Source: Rheinheimera sediminis (GTDB lineage: Bacteria; Pseudomonadota; Gammaproteobacteria; Enterobacterales; Alteromonadaceae). From it: 64,000 nucleotides of DNA. The notes beneath the pieces are model-generated. The model saw nothing but the letters and a program-made list of their open reading frames with translations. It was not told the origin of the DNA and searched no databases. The stretch covers positions 1 through 64,000 of the forward strand of contig NZ_RZUF01000007.1 in assembly GCF_004005375.1 (NCBI RefSeq), in the 5' to 3' direction. The position numbers and the translations under genes are program-made. How positions within the stretch are numbered: position 1 is the stretch's first letter; each line of letters opens with the position of its first letter. Positions 1 through 9,146 of this stretch are shown here, one piece after another.

Positions 1-1
1 G

Positions 2-247
2 CGAAATAGCGACGAAGCACCAGAGACCAAAATAGCCAAACGTTTTTATCCAGCCGACTGGACTAGCAAAGACGGCTACAGCACCTTTGAGTTACCGCTG
101 GGTAAAGCACGCACCAGTCAGTATCTGCGCTTGCGTGGCACTAATAATAAAAACGAGTTGGAGCCAGAACCTGATGCCAAAGGCGAAAACCCTTGGTTTG
201 ATTTGTGGTTTTACAGCAATCCGGTGTTTATTAAGCTGTCTTTATGA
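2..247 (+). CDS. C-terminal end of an unidentified protein, cut by the window start
   Basis: Frame 2 is open from the first base to a TGA at 245-247, giving 81 residues of a C terminus. The peptide is rich in charged and aromatic residues, with segments such as FYPADWTSKDGYSTFELP and ENPWFDLWFYSNPVFIKL, and looks like a real protein end rather than chance reading. The final aromatic strand-like stretch suggests a beta-rich extracytoplasmic or hydrolase domain, but I do not recognise the family. The start lies outside the window. It ends directly before the decayed region, so the two may once have been neighbours in one transcription unit. Confidence 0.55.
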   Translation, partial: RNSDEAPETKIAKRFYPADWTSKDGYSTFELPLGKARTSQYLRLRGTNNKNELEPEPDAKGENPWFDLWFYSNPVFIKLSL

Positions 248-1130
248 TAGCGCAGCTTATTACTGGTTGTAGTGGCAGCGCTGATGCTGCTGAGCTGGCG
301 ATGCTACCCGGCGCAACTGTTTCCCAAGGCTCGCAGTTCTGATACAGAGGCCAACCTGACCATTCTGATTGCTGTTGCAGCTGACTTAAAAGCGCACCAG
401 CGACTGAATACAGCAAGTCAGGCTTTACTGACAGAGATAAGCGCACCCCGTTCAGGCCTGATACATCAGCAAAAAGGTGCCAAACATTGATCCTGCTTGC
501 CGCTCCGGTAGTACCATTACTGGTGTATTTTGAAAATGATGTGGATGAGCTGGCGAACTTTCGCGGCACTAAGCTGCAATGCGACTGGGAAAGCTTTACT
601 GCTTTGACCGATAGTCTGGTGCGGATGCGTTACAACGCAATTGATTTGCTTGATATGCCCGGGCGCGTCGAGTTTTATCAACGACCTTAGTACCAAAGCC
701 GTTATCCGGATTACCAGCTCGACAGCGCTTATCTGCAGCTGATGATTGACTCTATCCATGACGAAGGCATGTTGCTGCAATCAGACTCATAGCGATGGGG
801 TGGGTTATGTCGAAATATGATGGCAGGTGAAAGTGTTGCAAGGCTTTTTGGCCGACACCTCGGTGCTGCAACCTTGGTAAGCACGAATTTAGCATGACAG
901 CAGACAAGCTAAAGCCCCGGTTTAACACCACAGCCCCTGTATCGCCGCTGTAGAAAGCTGTTTACTGCAACAGGCAAAAACTGATCTGCAATTGCTGCAC
1001 CTGCGCCTTTTAACTGAGGATCAGCTCCAACTCTGGGCCAACTGGTAACCTCCTGATAACAGAAGGCCAAATCATGGTTTTGCTGTGGCGGCTGAGCTGG
1101 AGGCCATAACACAGGAGAGGTAAAGCTGTG
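248..1130 (+). pseudogene. Decayed gene, possibly a glycoside hydrolase-like protein
   Basis: No intact gene spans this stretch, yet protein-like segments lie in order in different frames. The first (about 260-487) starts with a hydrophobic leader-like run and includes ANLTILIAVAADLKAHQRL. The next (487-687) reads ELANFRGTKLQCDWESF and MRYNAIDLLDMPGRVEFYQ. It meets a TAG at 688-690 and continues in the same frame as YPDYQLDSAYLQLMIDSIHD to another TAG at 790-792. A later piece (about 953-1048) reads as a helix-like LLQQAKTDLQLLHLRLL. Internal stops plus at least one frame change indicate an eroded gene or poor sequence. The pattern of a buried strand followed by a long helix resembles a TIM-barrel hydrolase, but that is a guess. 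From 1131 to 1358 I see only non-coding sequence that must hold the next gene's promoter. Confidence 0.5.
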
Positions 1131-1358
1131 ATCGGTTCCTGCCGTTCTATGGATGACATGAGCGACACAAAGGGAACAAGGATAAGCGGCTCTTTAAAAA
1201 TATTTTAAAAACAGCTGTCAGGAAATGACGGGCAGTTGCTCTTTAAAATGAGAATTCTGAGTCGATGTCCTGCGCTCTGTCGCTTTCTGTGATGAGCTGC
1301 TGAGGACCAGTTTTCTGTGCACGACATCACCATAACCCACAAAATTACGGAGAAGGAT

Positions 1359-2666
1359 ATGCATATGAAATCAGTACTGATTGGTCTTGGCATCAGTTGT
1401 TGTGTGGCCGCACCCGCCGCGGCTCAGCAGGCCGGCACTTTTAATACCTTAAGTTACAACGTGGCTGGTTTACTGGAGTTATTCTCCAGCGCCGAAAGCG
1501 ACAGGCAAAGCGCTACAGAGCAGATCAGCTGTTATGTAAATGACTTTGATATCGTTAATGTGCAGGAAGATTTTAACTACCACGCCGCTTTATACGATAC
1601 CTGCAACACCCACCCTTATCGCTCTGCCACTACAGGAGGTATGGGTTTTGGCAGCGGTTTAAACAGCATGAGCCATTTGCCTTTCAGCAGTATTAAAAGA
1701 GTGAAATGGAACCACTGCAACGGCGTTGATTGTCTGACGCCCAAAGGTTTTACTCTAATGCAGGTACGGTTGGCTGAAGGGGTTTATGTCGATATTTACA
1801 ATCTACATACTCAGGCTCAGGTTGAAAGCGCTGACTTAAACGCCCGTCGGAATAATATTCTGCAGTTAAAACAATACATCAGCACTCAGTCTGCGGGGAA
1901 CGCGGTGATAGTGATGGGGGACACCAACACCCGCTATACCCGCACTGGTGACAATATCCGCGAGTTATTGAGTTTAGGTTTTACCGATACCTGGGTGGAA
2001 TTGTATCGCTCTGGCGACATTCCGGCTTTGGGTGCTGAAGCTTTGGTTTGCGAGCCAAAAATCAGCGCGGCCAACTGTGAAATTGTCGATAAAGTACTAT
2101 ACCGCGACAATGGCTATCTGAACCTGCAGCTGCTTGATTATCAAGTACGTCAGGACGACGAAACCTCCGAAGGATTGAAGTTGTCGGATCATCCGCCGAT
2201 CTCTGCCAGCTGGAGTTACAGCACACCGGCCAACAGGAAGATGAGCGATCAGTTTGGTGGCGATGGTGGTGTGTCCTTTAATACCGTCAGCCAGTTACCA
2301 GCCACGCCCAAAGTCAGTCAAATCAGCTTGCGCAGTGGCAGCAGAGTGGATCAGGTCGGGCTACAGCTGACGAATGGCCAGAGTTTTAGCCATGGAGGTA
2401 ATGGTGGTACATTAAACAGCTTAACCCTGAATAGCGGTGAATATCTGAAGTCTGTGTTGTTGTGTCAGGGCAATCGTAATGGCGCTATGCGGATTTTTTA
2501 CGCCAGCCTGCAAACCAGTGCGGGTCGTAGTTTAACAGGTGGCAGTCAAACCTCGAATTGTAGCAGTTATCAGGCTCCGGCTGGCTGGCAAATCAGTGGT
2601 TTTCATGGCCGTGCCGCAACTGAACTCGATAAGCTCGGCGTAATTTATAGCCCTGTAGCTTTATAA
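1359..2666 (+). CDS. Secreted endonuclease/exonuclease/phosphatase-family phosphodiesterase with C-terminal jacalin-like domain
   Basis: The protein has 435 residues from the ATG at 1359, which follows GGAGAAGGAT; a second ATG two codons later is also possible. A signal peptide (MKSVLIGLGISCCVAAPAAA) implies export. Residues about 28-300 carry the EEP fold signatures in order: SYNVAG, NVQED with the catalytic Glu, YNLHTQ, GDTNTR and LSDHPP with the catalytic Asp-His pair. This family includes DNase I and neutral sphingomyelinases. From about residue 305 to the end, the Gly-rich QFGGDGG and a beta-prism-like repeat match jacalin-type lectin domains. By inference the lectin part directs the phosphodiesterase to a glycan or glycolipid. 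Substrate is not clear: nucleic acid, sphingomyelin or inositol phosphate derivatives are all possible. The gene stands alone between decayed DNA and a terminator. Confidence 0.8.
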   Translation: MHMKSVLIGLGISCCVAAPAAAQQAGTFNTLSYNVAGLLELFSSAESDRQSATEQISCYVNDFDIVNVQEDFNYHAALYDTCNTHPYRSATTGGMGFGSGLNSMSHLPFSSIKRVKWNHCNGVDCLTPKGFTLMQVRLAEGVYVDIYNLHTQAQVESADLNARRNNILQLKQYISTQSAGNAVIVMGDTNTRYTRTGDNIRELLSLGFTDTWVELYRSGDIPALGAEALVCEPKISAANCEIVDKVLYRDNGYLNLQLLDYQVRQDDETSEGLKLSDHPPISASWSYSTPANRKMSDQFGGDGGVSFNTVSQLPATPKVSQISLRSGSRVDQVGLQLTNGQSFSHGGNGGTLNSLTLNSGEYLKSVLLCQGNRNGAMRIFYASLQTSAGRSLTGGSQTSNCSSYQAPAGWQISGFHGRAATELDKLGVIYSPVAL

Positions 2667-2698
2667 TTCCAGGCCGTTATTAAAATCGTTATTAAAGA

Positions 2699-2743
2699 AA
2701 AAGCCCGCTTTATGCTGTTGATAGGCGCAAAGCGGGCTTTTGG
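2699..2743. terminator. Bidirectional rho-independent terminator
   Basis: AAAGCCCGCTTT (2700-2711) pairs with AAAGCGGGCTTT (2729-2740). T-rich sequence follows on both strands, so it can end the phosphodiesterase gene on the plus strand and iolA on the minus strand. Confidence 0.85.
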
Positions 2744-2763
2744 TTATCTGTAAAACCTGAGTT

Positions 2764-4266
2764 CTATTTCATAGTCGGCATAGAGAACTGATTACCCATA
2801 GCCTGACCATTAGGCCAACGGGCTGTGATAGTTTTCATTCTGGTATAAAAACGTACTCCGTCCGGGCCGTGCATATTCAGCGGGCCAAATACGCTGCGTT
2901 TCCAGCCACCAAAGCTGTGGAAAGCCATAGGCACAGGAATTGGCACGTTGACTCCGACCATACCGACTTGCACCTGGGCAGTAAATTCACGGGCGGCTTC
3001 GCCACTGCCGGTGAAAATAGCAGTACCATTACCAAATTCGTGTTGGTTAATCAGTGCCAGGCCTTCGGCAAAAGAAGGCACACGCACTACGGCGAGCACA
3101 GGGCCGAAAATTTCTTCGCGGTAAATGCTCATATCAGGGGTTACCTTATCAAACAACGTAGGGCCAACAAAATAACCCTGTTGATGCTGACTGACGACAA
3201 AATTACGGCCATCGGCCACCAGGGTTGCGCCTTCAGCTACACCGGCGTTGATGTAACTTAATACTTTGTCGGCATGCTGGCGGCTGATCAAAGGGCCCAT
3301 CTGAGGTTCAGGGCTGACGCCCGTGCCTGGTCCTACTTTTAAGGTGCTGATTTCCTGTTGCAACTGGGCGATTAACGCATCGGCTACTTCGTCACCAACA
3401 CAAAGTGCAACAGAAATTGCCATACAACGCTCACCAGCCGAACCATAAGCAGCACCCATTAAAGCGCTGGTCACTTGTTCAAGATCGGCATCCGGCATCA
3501 CCAGCATATGGTTTTTCGCTCCGCCCAAAGCCTGTACTCTTTTGCCATGGGCGCTGCCTGTGGCATAGACATATTCAGCTATTGGTGTTGATCCGACAAA
3601 ACTAACAGCCTGCACGCGCGAGTCGGTTAGCAGCACATCCACAGCTTCTTTATCGCCGTTGATTACATTGAATACGCCAGCGGGCAAGCCTGCTTCGGTC
3701 AATAATTCCGCCAGTTTTAACGGCACTGTCGGGTCTTTTTCTGAAGGTTTCATCACAAAACTGTTGCCGCAGGCCAGTGCTATAGGAAACATCCACAAAG
3801 GCACCATGGCAGGGAAGTTAAAAGGCGAAATACCGGCACAGACCCCCAGCGGTTGCATCAGACTGTAGCTGTCGACGCCACGGCCAACGTTCATTGAATG
3901 TTCGCCCTTGAGTAAATGTGGAATACCGCAGGCAAATTCCACCACTTCAATACCGCGGGTCAGTTCACCCTGAGCGTCGGAAAATACTTTGCCATGCTCT
4001 TTGGTGATTAAAAGCGCCAGCTCATCTCTGTGCTGTTCCAGTAAGGCTTTGAATTTAAACATCACGCGCGAGCGGTTCAGCGGTGTCACCTGACTCCAGT
4101 TTTGAAAGGCAGTAGCGGCAGCGGCGATAGCAGCACGGGTTTCATCTGCAGTGGCCAGACTGACCTGAGCATGAGCTTCGCCGGTTGCCGGATTAAACAC
4201 GCTCTGGCTGCGGCCGCTGTGGCTGGCGATATGCTGGCCGTTGATGTAGTTACCTAAAGTGTCCAT
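2764..4266 (-). CDS. iolA: Methylmalonate-semialdehyde dehydrogenase (CoA-acylating)
   Basis: This 500-residue ALDH-superfamily enzyme oxidises malonate or methylmalonate semialdehyde to acetyl- or propionyl-CoA with NAD+, the last step of myo-inositol breakdown and part of valine breakdown. FNFPAMVPLWMFP (149-161), the LGGAKNH motif near 248 that replaces the usual ALDH Glu base, and GSAGERCMAIS with catalytic Cys281 are diagnostic of the MmsA/IolA branch. Length matches the family. The ATG at 4266 follows an AGGAA ribosome site. It is the last gene of a minus-strand operon, 30 bases after iolD and followed by a terminator, which supports the inositol role (iolA) over a stand-alone mmsA. Confidence 0.95.
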   Translation of the reverse strand: MDTLGNYINGQHIASHSGRSQSVFNPATGEAHAQVSLATADETRAAIAAAATAFQNWSQVTPLNRSRVMFKFKALLEQHRDELALLITKEHGKVFSDAQGELTRGIEVVEFACGIPHLLKGEHSMNVGRGVDSYSLMQPLGVCAGISPFNFPAMVPLWMFPIALACGNSFVMKPSEKDPTVPLKLAELLTEAGLPAGVFNVINGDKEAVDVLLTDSRVQAVSFVGSTPIAEYVYATGSAHGKRVQALGGAKNHMLVMPDADLEQVTSALMGAAYGSAGERCMAISVALCVGDEVADALIAQLQQEISTLKVGPGTGVSPEPQMGPLISRQHADKVLSYINAGVAEGATLVADGRNFVVSQHQQGYFVGPTLFDKVTPDMSIYREEIFGPVLAVVRVPSFAEGLALINQHEFGNGTAIFTGSGEAAREFTAQVQVGMVGVNVPIPVPMAFHSFGGWKRSVFGPLNMHGPDGVRFYTRMKTITARWPNGQAMGNQFSMPTMK

Positions 4267-4296
4267 AAATAAATTCCTGTAAAAACTCTGTCTGTA

Positions 4297-6132
4297 TTAA
4301 TAAGGTTGATTCTGTTGTTGCTGCTGATAGTCCGTCAGTGCCTGCCGCACGCGGCTTTGGTCTGAGACTTGCGGTATAGCCACATCCCACCAGCTGCCGT
4401 TGTCTGTGCTGATTTGCGGATCGGTTTTAATTTCAATCAGATAACTTTTGCTGGCAGCGCGAGCCCGGCCTATGGCTTGTTCCAGCTCGCTGATGTTAGC
4501 GACGCTTTCACTGAAAGCACCCAAAGCGCGGGCATGACCGGCAAAATCAATAGCGGGTGCCTGACCTTCGCAGTCTTGCAGCAGGTTGTTAAAGGCGGCG
4601 TTGCCTGTGCCTTTTTGCAGCCTGTTGATGCAGCCGTAACCACTGTTATCCAACAGCACCACAATAATTTTGCGGCCGAGCATCACAGAGGTAGCCAGTT
4701 CAGAGTTCATCATCAGATAAGAGCCATCACCGACGACCACAAACACCTCACGGGCCGGGCTGGCGATTTTAACGCCCAAAGCACCTGCTATTTCGTAGCC
4801 CATGCAGGAAAAACCATACTCGACGTGATAGGTACCAGGGCCTTCTGCGCGCCATAATTTATGCAGCTCGCCCGGTAAACCACCGGCGGCGCAGACCACC
4901 ACATCGGTTTTTTCTGACTGGCGTTTCACTGCACCTAATACCTGAGCGTCGCTCGGTAGCGCGTTATCGCCAGGATTAGCAGTGACCACATCATAAAACT
5001 GCTGCCACTGTTGATTCAGTTGCTGTGCCTGTTTCAGCCAGTTTTCTTCACTTTTCCAGCAGGGCAGAGCGTCATGCAACAGCTTCAGCAATAAGGCGGC
5101 ATCGCCAACCAAAGCTTTGGCTCTGTGTTTTAATGCATCAAAAGGCGCGACGTTAATTTGCAGCAGAGGTTTACCGGCAAAAGCAGTGCGGGACTGAGTG
5201 GTAAAGTCCTGCAATCTGCTACCAACGGCAATAATCAAATCTGCTTCTGCCGCCAGTTGGTTGGCTGCTGCTGTACCCGTGACGCCAATACCGCCAACAG
5301 CACAGGCATGCTGCCAGGGCAAAGCACCTTTACCGGCCTGAGTTTCTGCCACAGGAATACGATGCGCCACAGCAAAATCAGCCAGTTGCTGACAAGCGCC
5401 GCTATGATGCACACCACCACCTGCAATGATCAGCGGCTTACGAGCGGCCAGTATTAATTCCAGCGCGTCGGCCAGTTCCTGTTCATCCGGGCCCTGACGA
5501 CGAATACGGTGGATGCGTTTTTCAAATAAATAAGCCGGGTAATCAAAAGCTTCTGCCTGCACATCCTGTGGTAAAGCTAAAGTCACAGGGCCACAGTTGA
5601 TCGGGTCCAGTAAGGTTTCGATCGCCACCGGCAAGGAATGGATCAGCTGCTCCGGTCTGCTAATGCGGTCAAAATAACGGCTGACCGGGATAAAACAATC
5701 TGTCGCTGCTGTCATCGGATTTTGAAAGTTTTCCACTTGCTGCAGCACAGGGTCGGGTTTGCGGTTGGCAAATTGATCACCAGGCAGCAGCAATAAAGGC
5801 AAGCGATTGACATGAGCCAACGCCGCTGCTGTCACCATATTGGTTGAACCTGGCCCAATGGACGTTGTGCAGGCCATAATACGGCGACGGTTGTTGGCTT
5901 TGGCAAAGGCGATAGCGGCATGGGCCATACCTTGTTCATTGTGGGCGCGGTAGGTGGGCAGATGGTGTTTCTCTGTATACAAGGCTTCACCTAAAGCCGC
6001 CACATTGCCATGACCAAAAATAGCGAATACACCAGCGAATAACGGAGCTGCTCCGCCATCTTCTTCTATGTACTGGCAGCTTAAAAACTTCACCAGCGCT
6101 TGCGCTGTAGTTAAACGGATAGTGCTGTTCAT
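4297..6132 (-). CDS. iolD: 3D-(3,5/4)-trihydroxycyclohexane-1,2-dione hydrolase
   Basis: A thiamine diphosphate enzyme of 611 residues that opens the diketo-inositol ring to 5-deoxy-glucuronate. The N-terminal pyrimidine-binding domain holds the activating Glu in AHNEQGMAHAA. A central domain follows, and the C-terminal domain has the ThDP/Mg motif beginning GDGSYLMMN and closing at DNSGYG. Its length is at the short end of the IolD family but nothing is missing. The start overlaps the end of iolC/J by four bases (ATGA), so translation is probably coupled. It belongs to the same minus-strand operon as iolC/J and iolA. Confidence 0.95.
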   Translation of the reverse strand: MNSTIRLTTAQALVKFLSCQYIEEDGGAAPLFAGVFAIFGHGNVAALGEALYTEKHHLPTYRAHNEQGMAHAAIAFAKANNRRRIMACTTSIGPGSTNMVTAAALAHVNRLPLLLLPGDQFANRKPDPVLQQVENFQNPMTAATDCFIPVSRYFDRISRPEQLIHSLPVAIETLLDPINCGPVTLALPQDVQAEAFDYPAYLFEKRIHRIRRQGPDEQELADALELILAARKPLIIAGGGVHHSGACQQLADFAVAHRIPVAETQAGKGALPWQHACAVGGIGVTGTAAANQLAAEADLIIAVGSRLQDFTTQSRTAFAGKPLLQINVAPFDALKHRAKALVGDAALLLKLLHDALPCWKSEENWLKQAQQLNQQWQQFYDVVTANPGDNALPSDAQVLGAVKRQSEKTDVVVCAAGGLPGELHKLWRAEGPGTYHVEYGFSCMGYEIAGALGVKIASPAREVFVVVGDGSYLMMNSELATSVMLGRKIIVVLLDNSGYGCINRLQKGTGNAAFNNLLQDCEGQAPAIDFAGHARALGAFSESVANISELEQAIGRARAASKSYLIEIKTDPQISTDNGSWWDVAIPQVSDQSRVRQALTDYQQQQQNQPY

Positions 6133-8075
6133 GCCTGCATCTCCTGCTGCTGTTTCTCTGGCGCGTTACGGTTCAACCATGCATGCACCAAAGCGCGGTA
6201 GTTGTCGCGAATTTGTTGTTGCAAGCCAGCGTCTGTGAGTTCATTCGCCAGCCATGCTTGGCTGGGTTTGGCAAAAATAGTGCGGCCTATCGCAAAACCT
6301 TTACACAGCGGGAAAGCGGCGCTGTCAGCGAAAGCCTGCATCAGCTCTGCTGCCGGAGCATCTAAGCCCAGCAGGATCACACCACGGCAATGCGGTGCTT
6401 CGCGGTTGACCAGTGCTGAAATGGCGACCCATGAGTTTTTACTTTGCGGCGGTAGTTTCCACCAGTCGGGTCGGATACCACGTTGATAAATCAATTGCAG
6501 CGCCCGTACCATGGTTTGGTCATCCTGCGCTGAACCAACTGGCGGTATCACTTCCACCAGTAATTCGTGGCCTGAGACACAACAGGCGCGATACAGCTCT
6601 TCCAGCTGTCTGGCTTGTTGCTGCCACAGCTCTGAATCATCATCCGGGTGCATGAACACCAGGCATTTGACAATATGCTGTTTTGGCCAGCTGATAAAGC
6701 GTGAGCCGATAGAGCGACCGCCTTCCAGTTCCAGCGGGCGCGATGCCGGTACTTCGACTGGACGGCCTATCCACCAGCCAGTGCCTGTTACATCGTTCAG
6801 CGCATCCTGGCCATAGGTATCATCAATCAGCACACCGGCCTGTACAGGCCAGTTGGCTGCTGCCACTTCCTGCTGACAGGCGGCCAGGATCAGTTGTTTG
6901 AGTTTAGAAATCCGCTGTAAAGGTGCGCCGACAGCCTGCGCCATTTCAACAAACTGCTTACGATGGTCAAAGGCTAGAATACAAAGCTCGTTCCAGCTTT
7001 GGGGGCTTCGTGTCGTCACTCTGTGCAGGTAATTCAGTTCTGGGTCCAGATCTGGTCTTGGAATACGCTGTTGATTTTGCAGATAATAATCCAGCTCTTC
7101 AGGTGTCGGCACCGCAGGAGCGCAGCCATGGCGGGATACCACTAAAGCTCCGCTGGCATTGGCATAAGCGCAGCAGCGCTCGTAGCTTTCATCGTTTAGC
7201 CAGCCGCGTAAAAAGCCAGACATAAAGGCATCACCGGCGCCTAATACGTTTAGTACTTCGACTCGCACACCCTGACTGAAAAAGGCCGAATTTAAGTCAT
7301 CCGGAATGTGCGCTTCAAAAATGCTGCAGCCATCTGCGCCGCGTTTCAGCACTATCACTGCATCTGTCAGTTTTCGCAGCGTGCGCAGGCACTCAATAGT
7401 GTCGGTGCTGCCGCCTGCGATATGAATTTCTTCCTCAGTGCCAACAATCAAATCACATAAAGGCACTATGGATTGCAAATGTGCGGTCACACTTTGGTTG
7501 GAGACAAAACGATTGTCGCCTTCGCCTAAGGCGGTTAAACCCCAAAGCACTGGTCTGTAGTCGATATCCAGAATCACTTTGGTTTGATTTTTTCGGGCGA
7601 AGCTAATGGCGTGACGCGCCACTTGATCGACATGAGCCGTTGAAAAGTGGGTGCCTGTGATCAGTAAAGCTTTGCTGGAGGCTATATAAGCTTCGTCAAA
7701 GTCGCTGCAATCAATCGCCATATCGGCGCAGTCCGTGCGGTAAAACAGCAACGGGAACTGATCTTTGGTTTTAATAGATAAAATAGCCAGCGCCGTCAGG
7801 CGTTTCGGATCTGTCACCACATGGCTGGTATCACAACCGGCTTTTTGCAGCTCCTCTCGAATAAACTGGCCAAACTGCTCGTCGCCAACCCGGGTCAGCA
7901 TCGAGGCTTTCAGGCCTAGGCGGGCGGCACCAAAGGCGATATTACAGGACGAGCCGCCCAGTGATTTGGCAAAGGAGCCAACATCCTGCAGCCGGTCGCC
8001 AATCTGCTGGCCGTATAAATCGACCGAAGCCCGGCCTAAACAAATTAAGTCTAAAGTTTTGCTGATGGTGTGCAT
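6129..8075 (-). CDS. iolC: Fusion of 5-dehydro-2-deoxygluconokinase (IolC) with a C-terminal DUF2090 aldolase-like domain (IolJ role)
   Basis: A fused protein of 648 residues. Residues about 8-330 are a PfkB kinase with SLGGSSCNIAFGAARLG and the catalytic LGAGDAFMSGFLRGW; it phosphorylates 5-dehydro-2-deoxygluconate. The remaining ~300 residues match DUF2090, a TIM-barrel domain annotated as 5-dehydro-2-deoxyphosphogluconate aldolase, which would split the product into malonate semialdehyde and dihydroxyacetone phosphate. The fusion is known in other proteobacteria. No separate iolJ is seen. The ATG at 8075 follows AAGGAG. It is the first gene of the iolC/J-iolD-iolA operon and faces away from the RpiR gene, so the 165-base gap between them should hold both promoters. 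Confidence 0.93.
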   Translation of the reverse strand: MHTISKTLDLICLGRASVDLYGQQIGDRLQDVGSFAKSLGGSSCNIAFGAARLGLKASMLTRVGDEQFGQFIREELQKAGCDTSHVVTDPKRLTALAILSIKTKDQFPLLFYRTDCADMAIDCSDFDEAYIASSKALLITGTHFSTAHVDQVARHAISFARKNQTKVILDIDYRPVLWGLTALGEGDNRFVSNQSVTAHLQSIVPLCDLIVGTEEEIHIAGGSTDTIECLRTLRKLTDAVIVLKRGADGCSIFEAHIPDDLNSAFFSQGVRVEVLNVLGAGDAFMSGFLRGWLNDESYERCCAYANASGALVVSRHGCAPAVPTPEELDYYLQNQQRIPRPDLDPELNYLHRVTTRSPQSWNELCILAFDHRKQFVEMAQAVGAPLQRISKLKQLILAACQQEVAAANWPVQAGVLIDDTYGQDALNDVTGTGWWIGRPVEVPASRPLELEGGRSIGSRFISWPKQHIVKCLVFMHPDDDSELWQQQARQLEELYRACCVSGHELLVEVIPPVGSAQDDQTMVRALQLIYQRGIRPDWWKLPPQSKNSWVAISALVNREAPHCRGVILLGLDAPAAELMQAFADSAAFPLCKGFAIGRTIFAKPSQAWLANELTDAGLQQQIRDNYRALVHAWLNRNAPEKQQQEMQA

Positions 8076-8154
8076 TACTGCTTGTGCTCCTTTTTTGCAA
8101 GCCGGACTCTGTGCGTGGAACAGAGAGTATGATCACAAATTGACCAGAGCAGCA

Positions 8155-8202
8155 TAGAATGTATTTTCTATTTATACAATAGTTGGAATATTTGTTTTAT
8201 TC
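8155..8202. promoter_or_regulatory. Two candidate operators in the divergent iolC/J-rpiR promoter region
   Basis: TAGAATGTATTTTCTA (8155-8170) is a TAGAA-N6-TTCTA dyad, and GAATATTTGTTTTATTC (8186-8202) is a GAATA-N7-TATTC dyad. Both contain the half-site GAAT or GAA next to AT-rich spacers and sit between the divergent starts, where the RpiR regulator would be expected to bind. AT-rich dyads arise easily by chance, so confidence is low. Confidence 0.3.
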
Positions 8203-8282
8203 AGATACACTTATTCTCAGTGAAGCCGCTCTGAGCCAGAATGACTGCATCAGAGCACAGCGTTCAAGGACATAACCCACGC

Positions 8283-9146
8283 ATGATATGCAGCACACAA
8301 CAACAACTGGAACAGCTTATTGAGCAGCGTTTTGCCACCCTGAGTAACAGGTTGCAGCAGGTTGCCCGCTATTTGCTGGACCATCCGGACACTGTGGCTT
8401 TTGGCACTACAGCTACTATTGCTGCTGGCGCAGGTGTGCATGCTTCAGCTTTAGTGCGGTTTGCCAATGCCTTTGGTTTTAGTGGTTTTTCCCAGATGCA
8501 GCAGCTGTTTAAAAACCGGCTGGTGCAAACTGGCCCTGACTACCAAAGCCGTATCGCCGCGGTAAAACAGGATGATTCTGTGCCTGCAGCACAGGCTGGG
8601 TTGATGTATCTGCAACAAATCAGCGCCGCCAACGAACGAGCTATGCTGCAACTGACAGAAGAGCTGGATCCGCAGTTATTAACCCAAGCCTGTGAGTTGC
8701 TGGCTCAGGCCCGAATTATTCATCTGCAGGGCGCACGCCGTGCTTATCCTGTGGCCAGTTACGCCAGTTATCTGCTGAGTAATACCGGCCTGGCAGTACA
8801 GCTGCTAGACGGCGTAGGTTATATGCAACAAGCAGCATTAAATTTAGTTAATGCAGAAGATGTGATTTTGGCCATTAGTTTTGCGCCATACGCTGCTGAA
8901 ACCCAGTTAGCCATTAACAGAGCAAGGGCTGCAGGAGCTGGAGTGATAGTGATCACCGACAGCAGATTAAGCCCTTTAGCCGCTGAAGCTGATGTCAGTT
9001 TACTGGTAAGGGAGGCTGAAGTGCATTCGTTCCGCTCACTGAACGCCAGTATGAGCTTAATTCAAGCGCTGGTACTGGCGCTGATCCATGATACCGAAGC
9101 AGTAACAGTCATACAGGGAGAGACAGATGTCCTATTTACACCGTAA
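8283..9146 (+). CDS. MurR/RpiR family transcriptional regulator, probable inositol catabolism regulator
   Basis: The protein has an N-terminal RpiR-type helix-turn-helix (LSNRLQQVARYLLDHPDTVAFG and FANAFGFSGFSQMQ) and a C-terminal SIS domain that binds phosphosugars (HLQGARRAYPVASYASYL, then AISFAPYAAETQLAI). From the ATG at 8283 it has 287 residues, the usual family length; an ATG at 8241 would add 14. Each start has only a weak ribosome site. It overlaps iolB by 20 bases and faces away from the iolC/J operon, the classic place for a local regulator. RpiR-type IolR repressors that respond to inositol intermediates are known in several proteobacteria; the assignment here is by context. Confidence 0.85.
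   Translation: MICSTQQQLEQLIEQRFATLSNRLQQVARYLLDHPDTVAFGTTATIAAGAGVHASALVRFANAFGFSGFSQMQQLFKNRLVQTGPDYQSRIAAVKQDDSVPAAQAGLMYLQQISAANERAMLQLTEELDPQLLTQACELLAQARIIHLQGARRAYPVASYASYLLSNTGLAVQLLDGVGYMQQAALNLVNAEDVILAISFAPYAAETQLAINRARAAGAGVIVITDSRLSPLAAEADVSLLVREAEVHSFRSLNASMSLIQALVLALIHDTEAVTVIQGETDVLFTP

Noticed and set aside
2869-3261. 130-residue plus-strand open frame inside iolA
   Set aside because: Antisense to a conserved enzyme gene, low-complexity composition, no start signal.
4369-4857. 162-residue plus-strand open frame inside iolD
   Set aside because: Antisense shadow of a strongly conserved thiamine-enzyme gene; no domain seen.
8155-8202. Firm assignment of the two AT-rich dyads as RpiR operators
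   Set aside because: AT-rich dyads of this length occur by chance; kept only as low-confidence candidates.
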